From positions 1 to 34,760 of the forward strand of contig JAIEPH010000116.1 in NCBI GenBank assembly GCA_019749805.1: DNA of 34,760 nucleotides. Reading direction: 5' to 3'. This document shows, in pieces, positions 6,927-15,510 of the stretch. Below the pieces are notes generated by a model. The model saw nothing but the letters and a program-made list of their open reading frames with translations, made no database searches and was not told the DNA's origin. Both the position numbers and the translations under genes were made by a program. The first letter of the stretch is position 1, and the number at the start of each line of letters is the position of its first letter. The DNA is from Mycobacteriaceae bacterium (GTDB lineage Bacteria > Actinomycetota > Actinomycetes > Mycobacteriales > Mycobacteriaceae).

Positions 6927-7888
6927 AACTGCCCTTCCAACGCGTCCTCCGCGTCATCCAGGCTACCGGCGTACGCGCCGGTCGACAGATACTTCCAACC
7001 GGCGTCGGCGACGACGAACGCGATGTCGGCCTGTTCCCCCGCTTTGAGCGCCTTGGCCGCCATGCCAAGCGCGGCGTGCAGTACCGCACCGGTGGAGATG
7101 CCGGCGAAGATGCCTTCCACCTGGACGAGCTCACGGGTGCGCTTGACCGCGTCGTAGGAACCGACGGAGAAGCGGGTGGTCAGCACCTCAGGGTCGTACA
7201 GCTCGGGGATGAACCCTTCGTCGATGTTGCGCAGGGCGTACACACCCTCGCCGTAGCGCGGTTCGGCGGCCACGATCTGAACGTCGGGCTTCTGCTCACG
7301 CAGATATCGCCCGGTGCCCATCAATGTGCCGGTGGTCCCGAGGCCCGACACGAAGTGCGTGATCTCCGGCAGGTCGGCCAACAGCTCGGGGCCGGTGCCC
7401 TCGTAATGCGCAAGGGTGTTGGACTCGTTGCCGTACTGATACAGCATGGTCCACGAAGGATTTTGCAGCGCAAGCTCTTTCGCGTGCGCGACCGCGGTGT
7501 TCGACCCGCCCTCGGCCGGGGAGTAGATGATCCGCGCGCCGTAGAGCTCCAGCAGCTGGCGTCGTTCGATCGACGTGTTCTCGGGCATCACGCAGATCAT
7601 CTGGTAACCCTTGAGCAGCGCCGCCATCGCGAGCGATATGCCGGTGTTGCCGCTCGTCGGCTCGAGAATCGTTGCGCCGGGCTGTAATTCACCCCGCCGC
7701 TCGGCATCCTCGATCATCCGTAGCGCGGGCCGGTCCTTGATGGAGCCGGTGGGGTTGCGGTCCTCGAGCTTGGCCCACAACCGCACGTGCGGAGCGCCTT
7801 CCTCGTCGCTCCAGCGGGGCGACAACCGCTGCAGGCCCACCAGCGGCGTGTTACCCAGCGCCTGAATCAGGGAGTCGTATCGGGTCAC
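6917..7888 (-). CDS. cysM: CysO-dependent O-phosphoserine sulfhydrylase (cysteine synthase)
   Basis: This 323-residue PLP enzyme makes cysteine on the CysO carrier from O-phospho-L-serine and CysO thiocarboxylate. PLP lysine K51 lies in NPTGSIKDR, the substrate-binding loop TSGNTG begins at residue 78 and the cofactor glycine-rich loop GLGTTGTLMGTG follows. The C-terminal sequence through EGQLWA matches the mycobacterial enzyme, whose tail closes over the active site. It starts with GTG directly after the cysO stop (no gap) and overlaps the rhomboid gene at its end. Cotranscription with cysO and mec supports the CysO pathway rather than the O-acetylserine route. Confidence 0.97.
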   Translation of the reverse strand: MTRYDSLIQALGNTPLVGLQRLSPRWSDEEGAPHVRLWAKLEDRNPTGSIKDRPALRMIEDAERRGELQPGATILEPTSGNTGISLAMAALLKGYQMICVMPENTSIERRQLLELYGARIIYSPAEGGSNTAVAHAKELALQNPSWTMLYQYGNESNTLAHYEGTGPELLADLPEITHFVSGLGTTGTLMGTGRYLREQKPDVQIVAAEPRYGEGVYALRNIDEGFIPELYDPEVLTTRFSVGSYDAVKRTRELVQVEGIFAGISTGAVLHAALGMAAKALKAGEQADIAFVVADAGWKYLSTGAYAGSLDDAEDALEGQLWA

Positions 7889-8170
7889 TCAGCCACCTGC
7901 GACGGCGGGCAAGATCGTCACCGAGTCGCCGTCGGAGATCGCGGTGTCCAGCCCTCCGGAGAACCGCACGTCCTCGTCGTTGACGTAGATGTTGACGAAC
8001 CGGTTCAGCTTGCCGGGATTGGCACTGTCCATCAGGCGATCGGAGATGCCCGAGTAGTTCGCTTCGAGATCGCTGATCACCGCACTCAAGGTTGCCCCGT
8101 CCGCGGCGACGCGCTTCTCGCCGCCGGTGTGGGAGCGCAGGATGGTCGGGATCGACACGGTGACAGACAT
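7889..8170 (-). CDS. cysO: Sulfur carrier protein CysO
   Basis: This 93-residue ubiquitin-like protein ends in the diagnostic Gly-Gly (AVAGG). The last glycine is activated to a thiocarboxylate and delivers sulfide to CysM. A beta-grasp pattern is seen with SVTVSIPTILRSHTGG at the N-terminus and SDGDSVTILPAVAGG at the C-terminus. A clear AAGGAG ribosome binding site (8186-8181) lies ten bases before the ATG. The stop is directly followed by the cysM start, which helps equal production of carrier and enzyme. Mec upstream removes the product cysteine. Confidence 0.96.
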   Translation of the reverse strand: MSVTVSIPTILRSHTGGEKRVAADGATLSAVISDLEANYSGISDRLMDSANPGKLNRFVNIYVNDEDVRFSGGLDTAISDGDSVTILPAVAGG

Positions 8171-8194
8171 GGGCCGGTCACTCCTTTCAAAGTT

Positions 8195-8608
8195 CTAGTA
8201 CTGCTCGACGATCTTGACGGGTTCCTCGGTGACGACGCCGTCGAGGATGCGGTAGCTGCGCAGCTCGTGCTCGTGGGGGTCGCGCGTCGACACCAAAACG
8301 TAGTGGGCGTCCGGTTCGGACGCATAGGAGATGTCGGTGCGGCTCGGGTACGCCTCGGTGGCGGTATGCGAGTGGTAGATGATGACCGGCGCCTCGTCAG
8401 CCTCCTCCATCGCGCGCCACACCTTGAGCTGCTCGCCGGAGTCGAACCGGTAGAAGGTCGGCGAACGCTCCGCGTTGGTCATCGCGATGAACCGCTCCGG
8501 GCGATCGGATCCCTCCGGTCCCGCGATCACCCCGCACGCCTCGTCGGGGTGGTCAGCGCGGGCGTGGGCGACCATGGCGTCGACCAGATCCGCTCGGATC
8601 ACCAACAC
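8195..8608 (-). CDS. mec: CysO-cysteine peptidase (JAMM/MPN+ zinc metalloprotease)
   Basis: This 137-residue protein hydrolyses the CysO-cysteine adduct and releases free cysteine. All JAMM residues are visible: E23, H79 and H81 in YHSHTA, S89 and D92 in YPSRTD. The GTG start is supported by a strong GGAGGA ribosome binding site six bases upstream. M. tuberculosis Mec is annotated slightly longer at the N-terminus, but here no in-frame extension is needed for the fold. The order mec-cysO-cysM is the complete pathway cassette. It is followed by a 24-base gap to cysO. Confidence 0.96.
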   Translation of the reverse strand: MLVIRADLVDAMVAHARADHPDEACGVIAGPEGSDRPERFIAMTNAERSPTFYRFDSGEQLKVWRAMEEADEAPVIIYHSHTATEAYPSRTDISYASEPDAHYVLVSTRDPHEHELRSYRILDGVVTEEPVKIVEQY

Positions 8609-8656
8609 GTGTACTCCTCCCTGCTAACCGCGGCGACTGGCTGACCCGCGTCCGCC

Positions 8657-9676
8657 TCATTCGAACGCTCCGGGCAACATGTCTCGGTACGTCGGTATTC
8701 CGGCGACCGATTCGGCCGCCAGCACGCCGACCAGCACCGCGCGGGCCAAGCAGTCCGCCGCGGCCGCCCCGAGCGCGGTGATCAGGGGCACCTCCGGCGA
8801 CATCGACGCGGGTGTCGCCGGATCGGGCGGTACCTCGATGGCTCCGGTGGCCAGCGCAAACACCGTATCTCCATCGAGCGGGGTGTGACACGGCCGGATG
8901 GTGCGAGCCAGACCGTCCTGGGCGGCGACGGCCATTCGGCGACACCCCGCCTTGCTGAGGACCGCATCGGTCGCGACCACGGCAATCGTGGTGTTGAGCG
9001 GGCTGAGCTCGGTGTGCCGGTCGGCGTATGCCGCGATCTGATCAGCCGGCGGGCACACCAGACCGAACTCCTCGATCTGGTCGGCGAGCCACGGCAGCCC
9101 GGTCGCGGGATCCACGGCGTCACCGGCGGCGTTGACGACCACGATCGCTCCTACCGTCGCGCCGGACTCGAGCGTCACCGACGCGGTGCCGACACCACCT
9201 TTGAGCACCCCGACGCGGGCCCCTACGCCGGCGCCGACGGTGCCGATGGCCACGTCGGTACCCGCGCTTTCGGCGGCGGCGCGACCGAACTCGGCGTTCG
9301 GCCGGCACTTCCAGCCGCCGACCGGAAGATCAAAAATCACTGCGGACGGAACGATGGGTACGACGCCGCCCTCGATCGCCACTCCGCGATCCTGCCCCTC
9401 CAGCCACTCCATCACCCCGTGCGCCGCAGCCAAGCCGAACGCGCTGCCACCACTGAGCACGACGGCGTCGACGTGACGCACCGAGTTGATGGGGTCGAGC
9501 AGGTCGGTCTCGCGGGTGCCGGGTGCACCACCGCGGCAGTCGACGGCGCCTATGGTCCCCGGTGGTGTCAGAACGACGGTTGTTCCGGTGGCCCACCCCG
9601 AACCGAGGTCCGCATCGGAATCGATCCTGTGGTGATGGCCGACGCGGATTCCGGCGACATCCGTGATCGCACTCAT
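8657..9676 (-). CDS. P1/DmpA family (S58) self-cleaving aminopeptidase (Rv1333-type)
   Basis: This 339-residue protein belongs to the DmpA/L-aminopeptidase-D-esterase group of N-terminal nucleophile hydrolases. The start is taken at ATG 9676, two bases after the preceding stop, because homology begins at SAITDVAGIRVGHH; an upstream in-frame ATG would lie inside the previous gene. Motifs include GWATGTTVVL, RGGAPGTRETDLL (about 48-60) and LSGGSAFGLAAA (about 74-85). Autoproteolysis is expected between N228 and T229 in LNTTIAVVATDA, making T229 the nucleophile; that assignment is by family pattern. The substrate is unknown. It sits in the clpS-to-rdgB operon, as in M. tuberculosis. Confidence 0.9.
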   Translation of the reverse strand: MSAITDVAGIRVGHHHRIDSDADLGSGWATGTTVVLTPPGTIGAVDCRGGAPGTRETDLLDPINSVRHVDAVVLSGGSAFGLAAAHGVMEWLEGQDRGVAIEGGVVPIVPSAVIFDLPVGGWKCRPNAEFGRAAAESAGTDVAIGTVGAGVGARVGVLKGGVGTASVTLESGATVGAIVVVNAAGDAVDPATGLPWLADQIEEFGLVCPPADQIAAYADRHTELSPLNTTIAVVATDAVLSKAGCRRMAVAAQDGLARTIRPCHTPLDGDTVFALATGAIEVPPDPATPASMSPEVPLITALGAAAADCLARAVLVGVLAAESVAGIPTYRDMLPGAFE

Positions 9677-9678
9677 GG

Positions 9679-10260
9679 TTATGACTTCCCCATGATTCCG
9701 AGCACCAGATACTCCTGCAACACCGTCAGCCACTGATACACGTCAAGATGTCCCGCCATCGGATGTTCAGGCGGCAATTCGGCAGGGCCATCCTGCGCGA
9801 CCCCGAGCATGGTGCCAAGCGCGAGCCGCATGTCGTTGACGGCGGCCGCCCAGGCGTGTGCGTCAGCTTCGCTGAGTTCGAACTTGCCCCCGTGTTCCGG
9901 CACAGTGTCCAACAGTCGTTGTGCTGCTTCACGTTTGGCTTCGATGATCGCCGGTTCGTGCAGGCTGCGCAGCGCACTGTTGAGGCTCTCGGCGGGGCCG
10001 GAACCCGCGGGATGGTCGGTTTGCGGGCGGAAGAAGTCTGGCAGCAGCCGTTTCATCGTCTCATCCTGCGGAGGCGACGAGTGACCGGTGCGCATCCCGG
10101 TTATCTCTTGGAGTTCATCAGCGGGAGAGGATGATTCGCGGTCGTTGAGGATTCCGACCATCGACGTCGCGAGGTTCTGCAGCAGCGATACTTCGTGAGC
10201 GGCAAGGGCCGATCGGAAGCGCGGGCCGTCGGCGGTGTCGACCCGTTTCCATTTGCGCAC
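9679..10260 (-). CDS. DUF2017 protein (Rv1332-type)
   Basis: This 193-residue, mostly helical protein is conserved in actinobacteria beside clpS. The pattern fits DUF2017: it begins MRKWKRVD and contains a helical C-terminal half with EADAHAWAAAVNDMRLALGTMLG and a final YQWLTVLQEYLV. It has no catalytic motif, signal peptide or membrane segment that I can see. M. tuberculosis Rv1332 has been annotated as a putative transcriptional regulator, but no helix-turn-helix is obvious here. It begins seven bases after clpS and ends two bases before the P1 peptidase gene, so it belongs to the same operon. A link with ClpS-mediated proteolysis is only suggested by this neighbourhood. Confidence 0.88.
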   Translation of the reverse strand: MRKWKRVDTADGPRFRSALAAHEVSLLQNLATSMVGILNDRESSSPADELQEITGMRTGHSSPPQDETMKRLLPDFFRPQTDHPAGSGPAESLNSALRSLHEPAIIEAKREAAQRLLDTVPEHGGKFELSEADAHAWAAAVNDMRLALGTMLGVAQDGPAELPPEHPMAGHLDVYQWLTVLQEYLVLGIMGKS

Positions 10261-10267
10261 AGTCGGA

Positions 10268-10570
10268 TCAGCGGTCCTGCTGCAGGGTCGCCCACAAACC
10301 CGCGGCGTGCAGCTTGGATACGTCGACCTCCATCGACTCCCGGCTGCCCGCCGACACCACGGCCTTACCCTCGGTGTGCACCTGCATCATGAGTTTGGTC
10401 GCGTGCGGCTCGCTGTAGCCGAATAGCTTCTGGAAGACGTACGTCACGTATGTCATCAGATTGACCGGGTCGTCCCAGACCAGGGTCACCCACGGGCTAT
10501 CCGTCGCATCGAGAGTGGCGACGTCCCGTTCCTCGCGAGTTCCCGGTCGGGCCTTCGCCGGCGTAACCAT
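10268..10570 (-). CDS. clpS: ClpS N-end rule adaptor
   Basis: This 100-residue adaptor delivers proteins with destabilising N-terminal residues to the ClpC/ClpP protease. The core WVTLVWDDPVNLMTYVTYVF contains the N-degron pocket, with the conserved D-D-P-V-N-L-M motif. HATKLMMQVHTEGKAVV forms the ClpA/C-binding face. It is the first gene of the minus-strand run. A TATCCT -10 box seven bases before its ATG indicates a leaderless transcript. It is divergent from pncB. Confidence 0.96.
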   Translation of the reverse strand: MVTPAKARPGTREERDVATLDATDSPWVTLVWDDPVNLMTYVTYVFQKLFGYSEPHATKLMMQVHTEGKAVVSAGSRESMEVDVSKLHAAGLWATLQQDR

Positions 10571-10577
10571 GTGGACA

Positions 10578-10583
10578 AGGATA
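10578..10583 (-). promoter_or_regulatory. Predicted -10 box of the clpS operon
   Basis: TATCCT on the minus strand ends seven bases before the clpS ATG at 10570, so the transcript would begin at or just before the start codon. No good -35 is visible. This is the only promoter candidate I see at the head of the eleven-gene minus-strand run. Confidence 0.45.
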
Positions 10584-10689
10584 GCGAGACAGTCGGCTCA
10601 TGCGTCCGCCGGATCGTGCTGATCGCCCCGCGGGGGCCGCAACACGCGTGCTCGACCGATCAAGTCGAGGCCAGCGGCCGCTCAGCCGA

Positions 10690-10695
10690 TACGGT
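10690..10695 (+). promoter_or_regulatory. Predicted -10 box of pncB
   Basis: TACGGT ends six bases before the GTG at 10702. The spacing fits leaderless initiation and supports that GTG over an ATG at 10600. No convincing -35 is seen. Confidence 0.4.
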
Positions 10696-10701
10696 TGCGG
10701 T

Positions 10702-12003
10702 GTGGTCCCGGGTTCTACGGCGTTACTCACCGACAAGTACGAGTTGACGATGCTCGCCGCCGCCCTGCGCGACGGGACCGCACACCGCCGGACGACGTTC
10801 GAGGTGTTCGCCCGCAAGCTTCCCGAAGGACGTCGCTACGGCGTGGTCGCCGGAACGGCCCGATTCGTGGAAGCGTTGGCGCAGTTCACGTTCGACGAAT
10901 CCGCGTTAACGGCGCTTTCGGATTTCTGCGATCGGGAGACGCTGACGTTCCTCGCCGACTACCGGTTCCGCGGCGACATCGACGGCTACTGCGAGGGTGA
11001 GCTCTATTTCCCGGGTTCCCCGGTGTTGAGCGTGCACGGCACGTTCGGCGAGTGTGTCGTCCTGGAAACCCTCGCGTTGTCGATCCTCAACCACGACACC
11101 GCGATCGCGTCGGCCGCAGCCCGCATGGTCAGCGCCGCCGACGGCCGAACGATGATCGAGATGGGTTCGCGGCGGACCCACGAACTCGCCGCTGTCGCCG
11201 CCGCGCGCGCCGCCTACATCGCAGGTTTCACCGGCACGTCGAACCTGGAGGCGCAGCGCACCTACGGTGTGCCGGCACTGGGCACGAGTGCGCACGCGTT
11301 CACGCTGCTGCACACCGATCGCAACGGTCCGGACGAGAGGGCGGCGTTCAAGGCTCAAATCGAAGCCCTCGGGGTGGGCACCACGCTGCTCGTCGACACC
11401 TACGACATCACGCACGGGGTGGCCAATGCCGTCGAGGTGGCGGGCCCGGAGCTCGGCGCGGTCCGCATCGACTCGGGTGATCTCGGGGTGCTCACCCGGC
11501 AGGTGCGGGCACAGCTCGACGGCCTCGGCGCCCCCAACACCCGCATTGTGGTGTCCGGTGACCTGGACGAGTACGCCATCGCCGCTCTGCGCGTCGAGCC
11601 CGTCGACATCTACGGTGTCGGCACATCGGTGGTGACCGGGTCGGGCGCGCCGACCGCCGGCATGGTCTACAAGCTGGTCGAGGTAGACGGTCTGCCGGTG
11701 GAGAAACGGAGCAGCCACAAGGAATCTCACGGCGGCCGCAAGCAAGCGATGCGGACATGTAAGGACACCGGAACGATCCTCGAGGAGGTCGTGTACCCCT
11801 ACGGTCGGCGACCCCAGGGCGAGTCGGGTCGCGACCTCATGGTCGACATCATGCGTAATGGTGAACCGACGGCCGAATTCGATCTCGCCGCCGCGCGCGA
11901 ACGCGTCAAGGAAGGTCTGCTGAGCTTGCCCTGGGCCGGCCTGAAACTCTCCCGCGGCGAACCCGCCATCCCCACCCGCATGATCTCCCCCGCGAGTCAC
12001 TAG
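10702..12003 (+). CDS. pncB: Nicotinate phosphoribosyltransferase
   Basis: PncB makes nicotinate mononucleotide from nicotinate and PRPP in the NAD salvage pathway. This protein of about 433 residues shows LLTDKYELTML at the start, FEVFARKLP, the EMGSRRTHE loop, the SAHAF motif with the histidine that is phosphorylated in the family, and LVDTYDITHG followed by the RIDSGD motif. It is closest to the M. tuberculosis PncB1 (Rv1330c) pattern. An in-frame ATG at 10600 would add 34 residues of low-complexity Arg-rich sequence; the GTG at 10702 with an upstream TACGGT is preferred. dinG follows almost at once. Confidence 0.93.
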   Translation: MVPGSTALLTDKYELTMLAAALRDGTAHRRTTFEVFARKLPEGRRYGVVAGTARFVEALAQFTFDESALTALSDFCDRETLTFLADYRFRGDIDGYCEGELYFPGSPVLSVHGTFGECVVLETLALSILNHDTAIASAAARMVSAADGRTMIEMGSRRTHELAAVAAARAAYIAGFTGTSNLEAQRTYGVPALGTSAHAFTLLHTDRNGPDERAAFKAQIEALGVGTTLLVDTYDITHGVANAVEVAGPELGAVRIDSGDLGVLTRQVRAQLDGLGAPNTRIVVSGDLDEYAIAALRVEPVDIYGVGTSVVTGSGAPTAGMVYKLVEVDGLPVEKRSSHKESHGGRKQAMRTCKDTGTILEEVVYPYGRRPQGESGRDLMVDIMRNGEPTAEFDLAAARERVKEGLLSLPWAGLKLSRGEPAIPTRMISPASH

Positions 12004-12011
12004 GAGTAGCC

Positions 12012-13991
12012 ACGGGCGAGCCCGGAAACGTCACCGAACTGCTGGCAACAGCGGTCAGCGCACTCGGCGGTGCAGAACGCCCCGGCCAGATCGAGATGGC
12101 CGAGGCGGTGGCGCATGCCTTCGAAAGCGGCGAACACCTCGCCGTCCAGGCCGGCACGGGTACCGGGAAATCCCTGGCGTACCTGGTTCCCGCGATCGCG
12201 CGCGCGGTCGTCACCGACGAGCCGGTCGTCATATCGACGGCGACCATCGCGCTGCAGCGCCAGCTGGTCGATCGGGATCTGCCACGGCTTGCCGAATCGT
12301 TGACCGGCGCACTGCCGCGCAGCCCCGAGTTCGCATTGCTGAAGGGCCGGGGAAACTATCTGTGTCTCAACAAGATTCACAACGGGTCGATGACCGAACC
12401 GGACGGGCAGCCACAGGACGAGCTGTTCGAGCCGGTTGCGGCGTCAGCCCTCGGCCGCGATGTGCAACGGCTGGTCGCGTGGTCCTCGGACACCGAGACA
12501 GGTGATCGCGACGAACTGACCCCGGGAGTGCCCGACCGGTCGTGGTCACAGGTCAGCGTCTCGGCGCGAGAGTGCATCGGGGTTTCCCGTTGCCCGTTCG
12601 GCACCGACTGTTTTGCTGAGAAAGCCCGCGACAAGGCCGGCCACGCCGATGTCGTCGTCACCAACCACGCACTGTTGGCCATCGACGCCGTATCGGATGC
12701 GGCCGTGCTCCCCGAACACCAGCTGCTCGTGGTCGATGAAGCACACGAACTCGTCGACCGCGTCACCGGCGTGGCCACCGGTGAACTCTCGGCGACGTCG
12801 ATGGCGGTCGCGCATCGACGTTCTTCTCGGCTGGTCGATCAGGAACTGGCGCAACGGTTGGAGGCCGCCACCGCGACACTGTCGTCGGTCATCCACGACG
12901 CGACGCCGGGACGGATCGACACGCTCAACGACGAAATGGCGACCTACCTCACCGCGCTGCGCGACGCCGCCCACCGGGTTCGATCGGCGATCGACACAAG
13001 TCCAAGCGACCCCAAAGCCGCCTCCGCGCGCGCCGAGGCGGTCACCGCGCTGACCGATATGGGAGACACCGCGTCGCGCATCTTGGACTCCTTCGTGCCG
13101 GCTATACCGGACCGCACCGATGTCGTGTGGCTCGATCGAGAGGAGAACCGCGGCAGCACGCGAGTGGTCCTGCGCGTCGCCCCGCTGTCGGTGTCAGGTC
13201 TGTTGCGTACCCGGCTGTTCGAGCACACGACGGCCGTCCTCACCTCGGCCACTTTGACCATCGGCGGCAGGTTCGATGCCATGGCGTCGGCGTGGGGGCT
13301 GGCCGGTGACGACGACAAGGTCCGATGGCGCGGCATCGACGTCGGATCACCGTTTGAGCACGAGAAGTCGGGCATCCTCTACGTCGCCGCACATCTGCCA
13401 CCGCCGGGGCGCGACGGCACCGGATCGGCCGAACAGCTCGACGAGATCGCCGGGCTCATCACCGCCGCGGGCGGGCGCACACTCGGCCTGTTCTCGTCGA
13501 TGCGCGCCGCGAAGGCAGCCGCTGAGATCATGCGGGACCGTCTCGACACCCCCGTCCTGTGTCAGGGTGAGGACACCACGTCGGCGCTGGTGAAACGCTT
13601 CGCCGAGGACGCGGAAACGTCGCTGTTCGGGACCCTGTCGCTGTGGCAGGGCGTCGATGTTCCCGGGCCCTCACTGTCGCTGGTGCTCATCGACCGCATC
13701 CCGTTCCCCCGGCCCGACGACCCGCTGCTGACGGCACGCCAGCGGGCGATCGCTTCCCGCGGTGGCAACGGATTCATGGCCGTCGCCGCCAGCCACGCGG
13801 CGCTGCTGCTGGCTCAGGGCGCCGGCCGACTCCTGCGGCGCATCGACGATCGGGGCGTGGTCGCCGTACTGGACTCACGGATGGCGACCGCGCGGTACAG
13901 CGGGTTTCTGCGGGCGTCGCTGCCTCCGTTCTGGGCGACCACCGACTCGGTCAGGGTCCGCGAGGCGCTCGAACGCTTACGCGTGGGCTGA
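12012..13991 (+). CDS. dinG: DinG/XPD-type iron-sulfur DNA helicase
   Basis: This superfamily 2 5'-3' DNA helicase unwinds recombination, replication and R-loop structures. Visible are Walker A GTGTGKS, the Q-motif region RPGQIEMA, the DEAH box (12735-12746), four cysteines (YLC, ARECIG, SRCPFG, DCF) for the 4Fe-4S cluster, and motif VI QGAGRLLRR. Homology to the M. tuberculosis protein extends upstream of the first in-frame ATG (12096), which would remove the RPGQ motif. Between the pncB stop and 12096 there is no in-frame ATG, GTG or TTG. A GGAG at 12003-12006 lies five bases before an in-frame ACG at 12012, giving about 659 residues, close to the known length. I mark ACG as the tentative start; CTG at 12039 or 12042 is the alternative. 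Confidence 0.88.
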   Translation, partial: TGEPGNVTELLATAVSALGGAERPGQIEMAEAVAHAFESGEHLAVQAGTGTGKSLAYLVPAIARAVVTDEPVVISTATIALQRQLVDRDLPRLAESLTGALPRSPEFALLKGRGNYLCLNKIHNGSMTEPDGQPQDELFEPVAASALGRDVQRLVAWSSDTETGDRDELTPGVPDRSWSQVSVSARECIGVSRCPFGTDCFAEKARDKAGHADVVVTNHALLAIDAVSDAAVLPEHQLLVVDEAHELVDRVTGVATGELSATSMAVAHRRSSRLVDQELAQRLEAATATLSSVIHDATPGRIDTLNDEMATYLTALRDAAHRVRSAIDTSPSDPKAASARAEAVTALTDMGDTASRILDSFVPAIPDRTDVVWLDREENRGSTRVVLRVAPLSVSGLLRTRLFEHTTAVLTSATLTIGGRFDAMASAWGLAGDDDKVRWRGIDVGSPFEHEKSGILYVAAHLPPPGRDGTGSAEQLDEIAGLITAAGGRTLGLFSSMRAAKAAAEIMRDRLDTPVLCQGEDTTSALVKRFAEDAETSLFGTLSLWQGVDVPGPSLSLVLIDRIPFPRPDDPLLTARQRAIASRGGNGFMAVAASHAALLLAQGAGRLLRRIDDRGVVAVLDSRMATARYSGFLRASLPPFWATTDSVRVREALERLRVG

Positions 13992-14067
13992 TTCCTTTCA
14001 CTATCCTGTCGGCTAATTCCACGTGCGGGCCGCCCGGGCCGCCGGCGGACCCCGAAAGGCGGCGTCC

Positions 14068-15510
14068 ATGCCCCCACGACATCTGGCGGGCGCCGTAGTC
14101 GCAATTTCTGCGGCACTGGTCATCACGTCGTGCAGCACGACACTGCAGGGCAACGCGGTTTCGGTGTTCGACGATCCCTTCAGCGTCGCCGGTATGCCCG
14201 CCACCGACGGGACGAGCGGCCTGCGACCCGTTCCCGCGGATCCGACTCGGGATGTGCTTGGCACCGACGACGGCGAGATGGACGAACTCGGCCGTCAGGC
14301 GATCAGCGATATCGAGGAATTCTGGGAAGCCAGCTATGGCGAATCGTTCGATGGCAGTTTCGAACCGGTGACGGAGCTGATCTCCTGGGACGCAAACGGT
14401 TTCGACGACACCGACTTCTGCGGTGACAGCACGTACGGAATCGTGAACGCGGGCTACTGCCTTGACGACCACACCATCGGATGGGATCGCGGCGAATTCC
14501 TGCCTGCGCTGCAGGAGGCCCACGGGGACACGGGTCTGACGATGATGCTCGCGCACGAGTACGGCCACGCCATCCAGTACCAGTCCGGCATGGCCGACGA
14601 CGACACCGAGACGCTGGTCGCCGAGCAGCAGGCCGACTGCCTTGCCGGGGCGTACATGCGCTGGGTCGCCGAGGACAATTCGCCGCGCTTCACGCTGTCG
14701 ACCGGAGAAGGCCTGAACAATGTGCTCGCGGCCGTCATCGGCTTCCGCGATCCGTTGCTGAACATCGATGACCCCGAGGTCGGCGTCAACGAGCACGGTT
14801 CGGCGTTCGAACGAGTGTCGGCATTCCAGTTCGGATTCACCGACGGCGTGCAGGCCTGCGCCTCGATTGACATGCGAGAGATCGGCCAGCGCCGCGGCGA
14901 CCTACCCGTGCTGCTCCCCTCGGATCACACCGGAGAATTGGCAATCACCGAAACGTCCGTGCAGGACATCGTCGGGGCGTTGGACACGTCGTTCAGCCCG
15001 AAGAATCCGCCCCAACTGAGCTTCGAAGCCGCCGACTGTCCCGACGCACGACAAAGTCCGCCGGTCTCGTTCTGCCCGGCCACCAACACGATCGTCGTCG
15101 ACCTGCCCGAACTCGAAGCGATGGGCGCACAGGCGGACGGCGACGACGACTCCGTCAGCCTGGCCACCGGCGACAACACCGCGTATTCGGTCCTGATGTC
15201 CCGGTATATGCAGGCCATCCAGCATGAGCACGGCGGCGTGACGCTCGACAACGCCCAGGCCGCGTTGCGCACCGCGTGTTTGACCGGTGTCGCGACCGCC
15301 GAGCTGTCGAAGGACAGCAGCACTGCCGGCGGGAACACCATCACTCTGACCGCCGGCGACGTCGATGAAGCAGTGTCGGGCATCCTCACCAATGGGTTGG
15401 CCGCCAGCGACGTCAACGGTGAATCAGTGCCGTCGGGCTTTTCTCGGATCGACGCATTCCGCGTGGGCGTGCTCGGCGATCAGGAGCGCTGCTTCAAACG
15501 GTTCGACTAG
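14068..15510 (+). CDS. Secreted neutral zinc metallopeptidase lipoprotein (LpqM-like)
   Basis: This 480-residue protein has a lipoprotein signal: a basic start, a hydrophobic stretch and the lipobox ITSC with C22. It should be anchored on the outer face of the membrane. The zinc motif HEYGH is at 163-167, and E186 with D190 in EQQADCLAGAY would supply the third ligand. Several cysteines (CGD, GYC, DC, CASI, DCPD, FCPA, AC, RCF) suggest disulfides. The ATG at 14068 is preceded by GAAAGG; an earlier in-frame start lacks this and would disturb the signal peptide. Architecture matches mycobacterial LpqM-type proteins; LpqM of M. smegmatis has been reported as needed for conjugal DNA transfer, but orthology here is unproven. 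The stop overlaps the convergent MspA-like stop. Confidence 0.87.
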   Translation: MPPRHLAGAVVAISAALVITSCSTTLQGNAVSVFDDPFSVAGMPATDGTSGLRPVPADPTRDVLGTDDGEMDELGRQAISDIEEFWEASYGESFDGSFEPVTELISWDANGFDDTDFCGDSTYGIVNAGYCLDDHTIGWDRGEFLPALQEAHGDTGLTMMLAHEYGHAIQYQSGMADDDTETLVAEQQADCLAGAYMRWVAEDNSPRFTLSTGEGLNNVLAAVIGFRDPLLNIDDPEVGVNEHGSAFERVSAFQFGFTDGVQACASIDMREIGQRRGDLPVLLPSDHTGELAITETSVQDIVGALDTSFSPKNPPQLSFEAADCPDARQSPPVSFCPATNTIVVDLPELEAMGAQADGDDDSVSLATGDNTAYSVLMSRYMQAIQHEHGGVTLDNAQAALRTACLTGVATAELSKDSSTAGGNTITLTAGDVDEAVSGILTNGLAASDVNGESVPSGFSRIDAFRVGVLGDQERCFKRFD

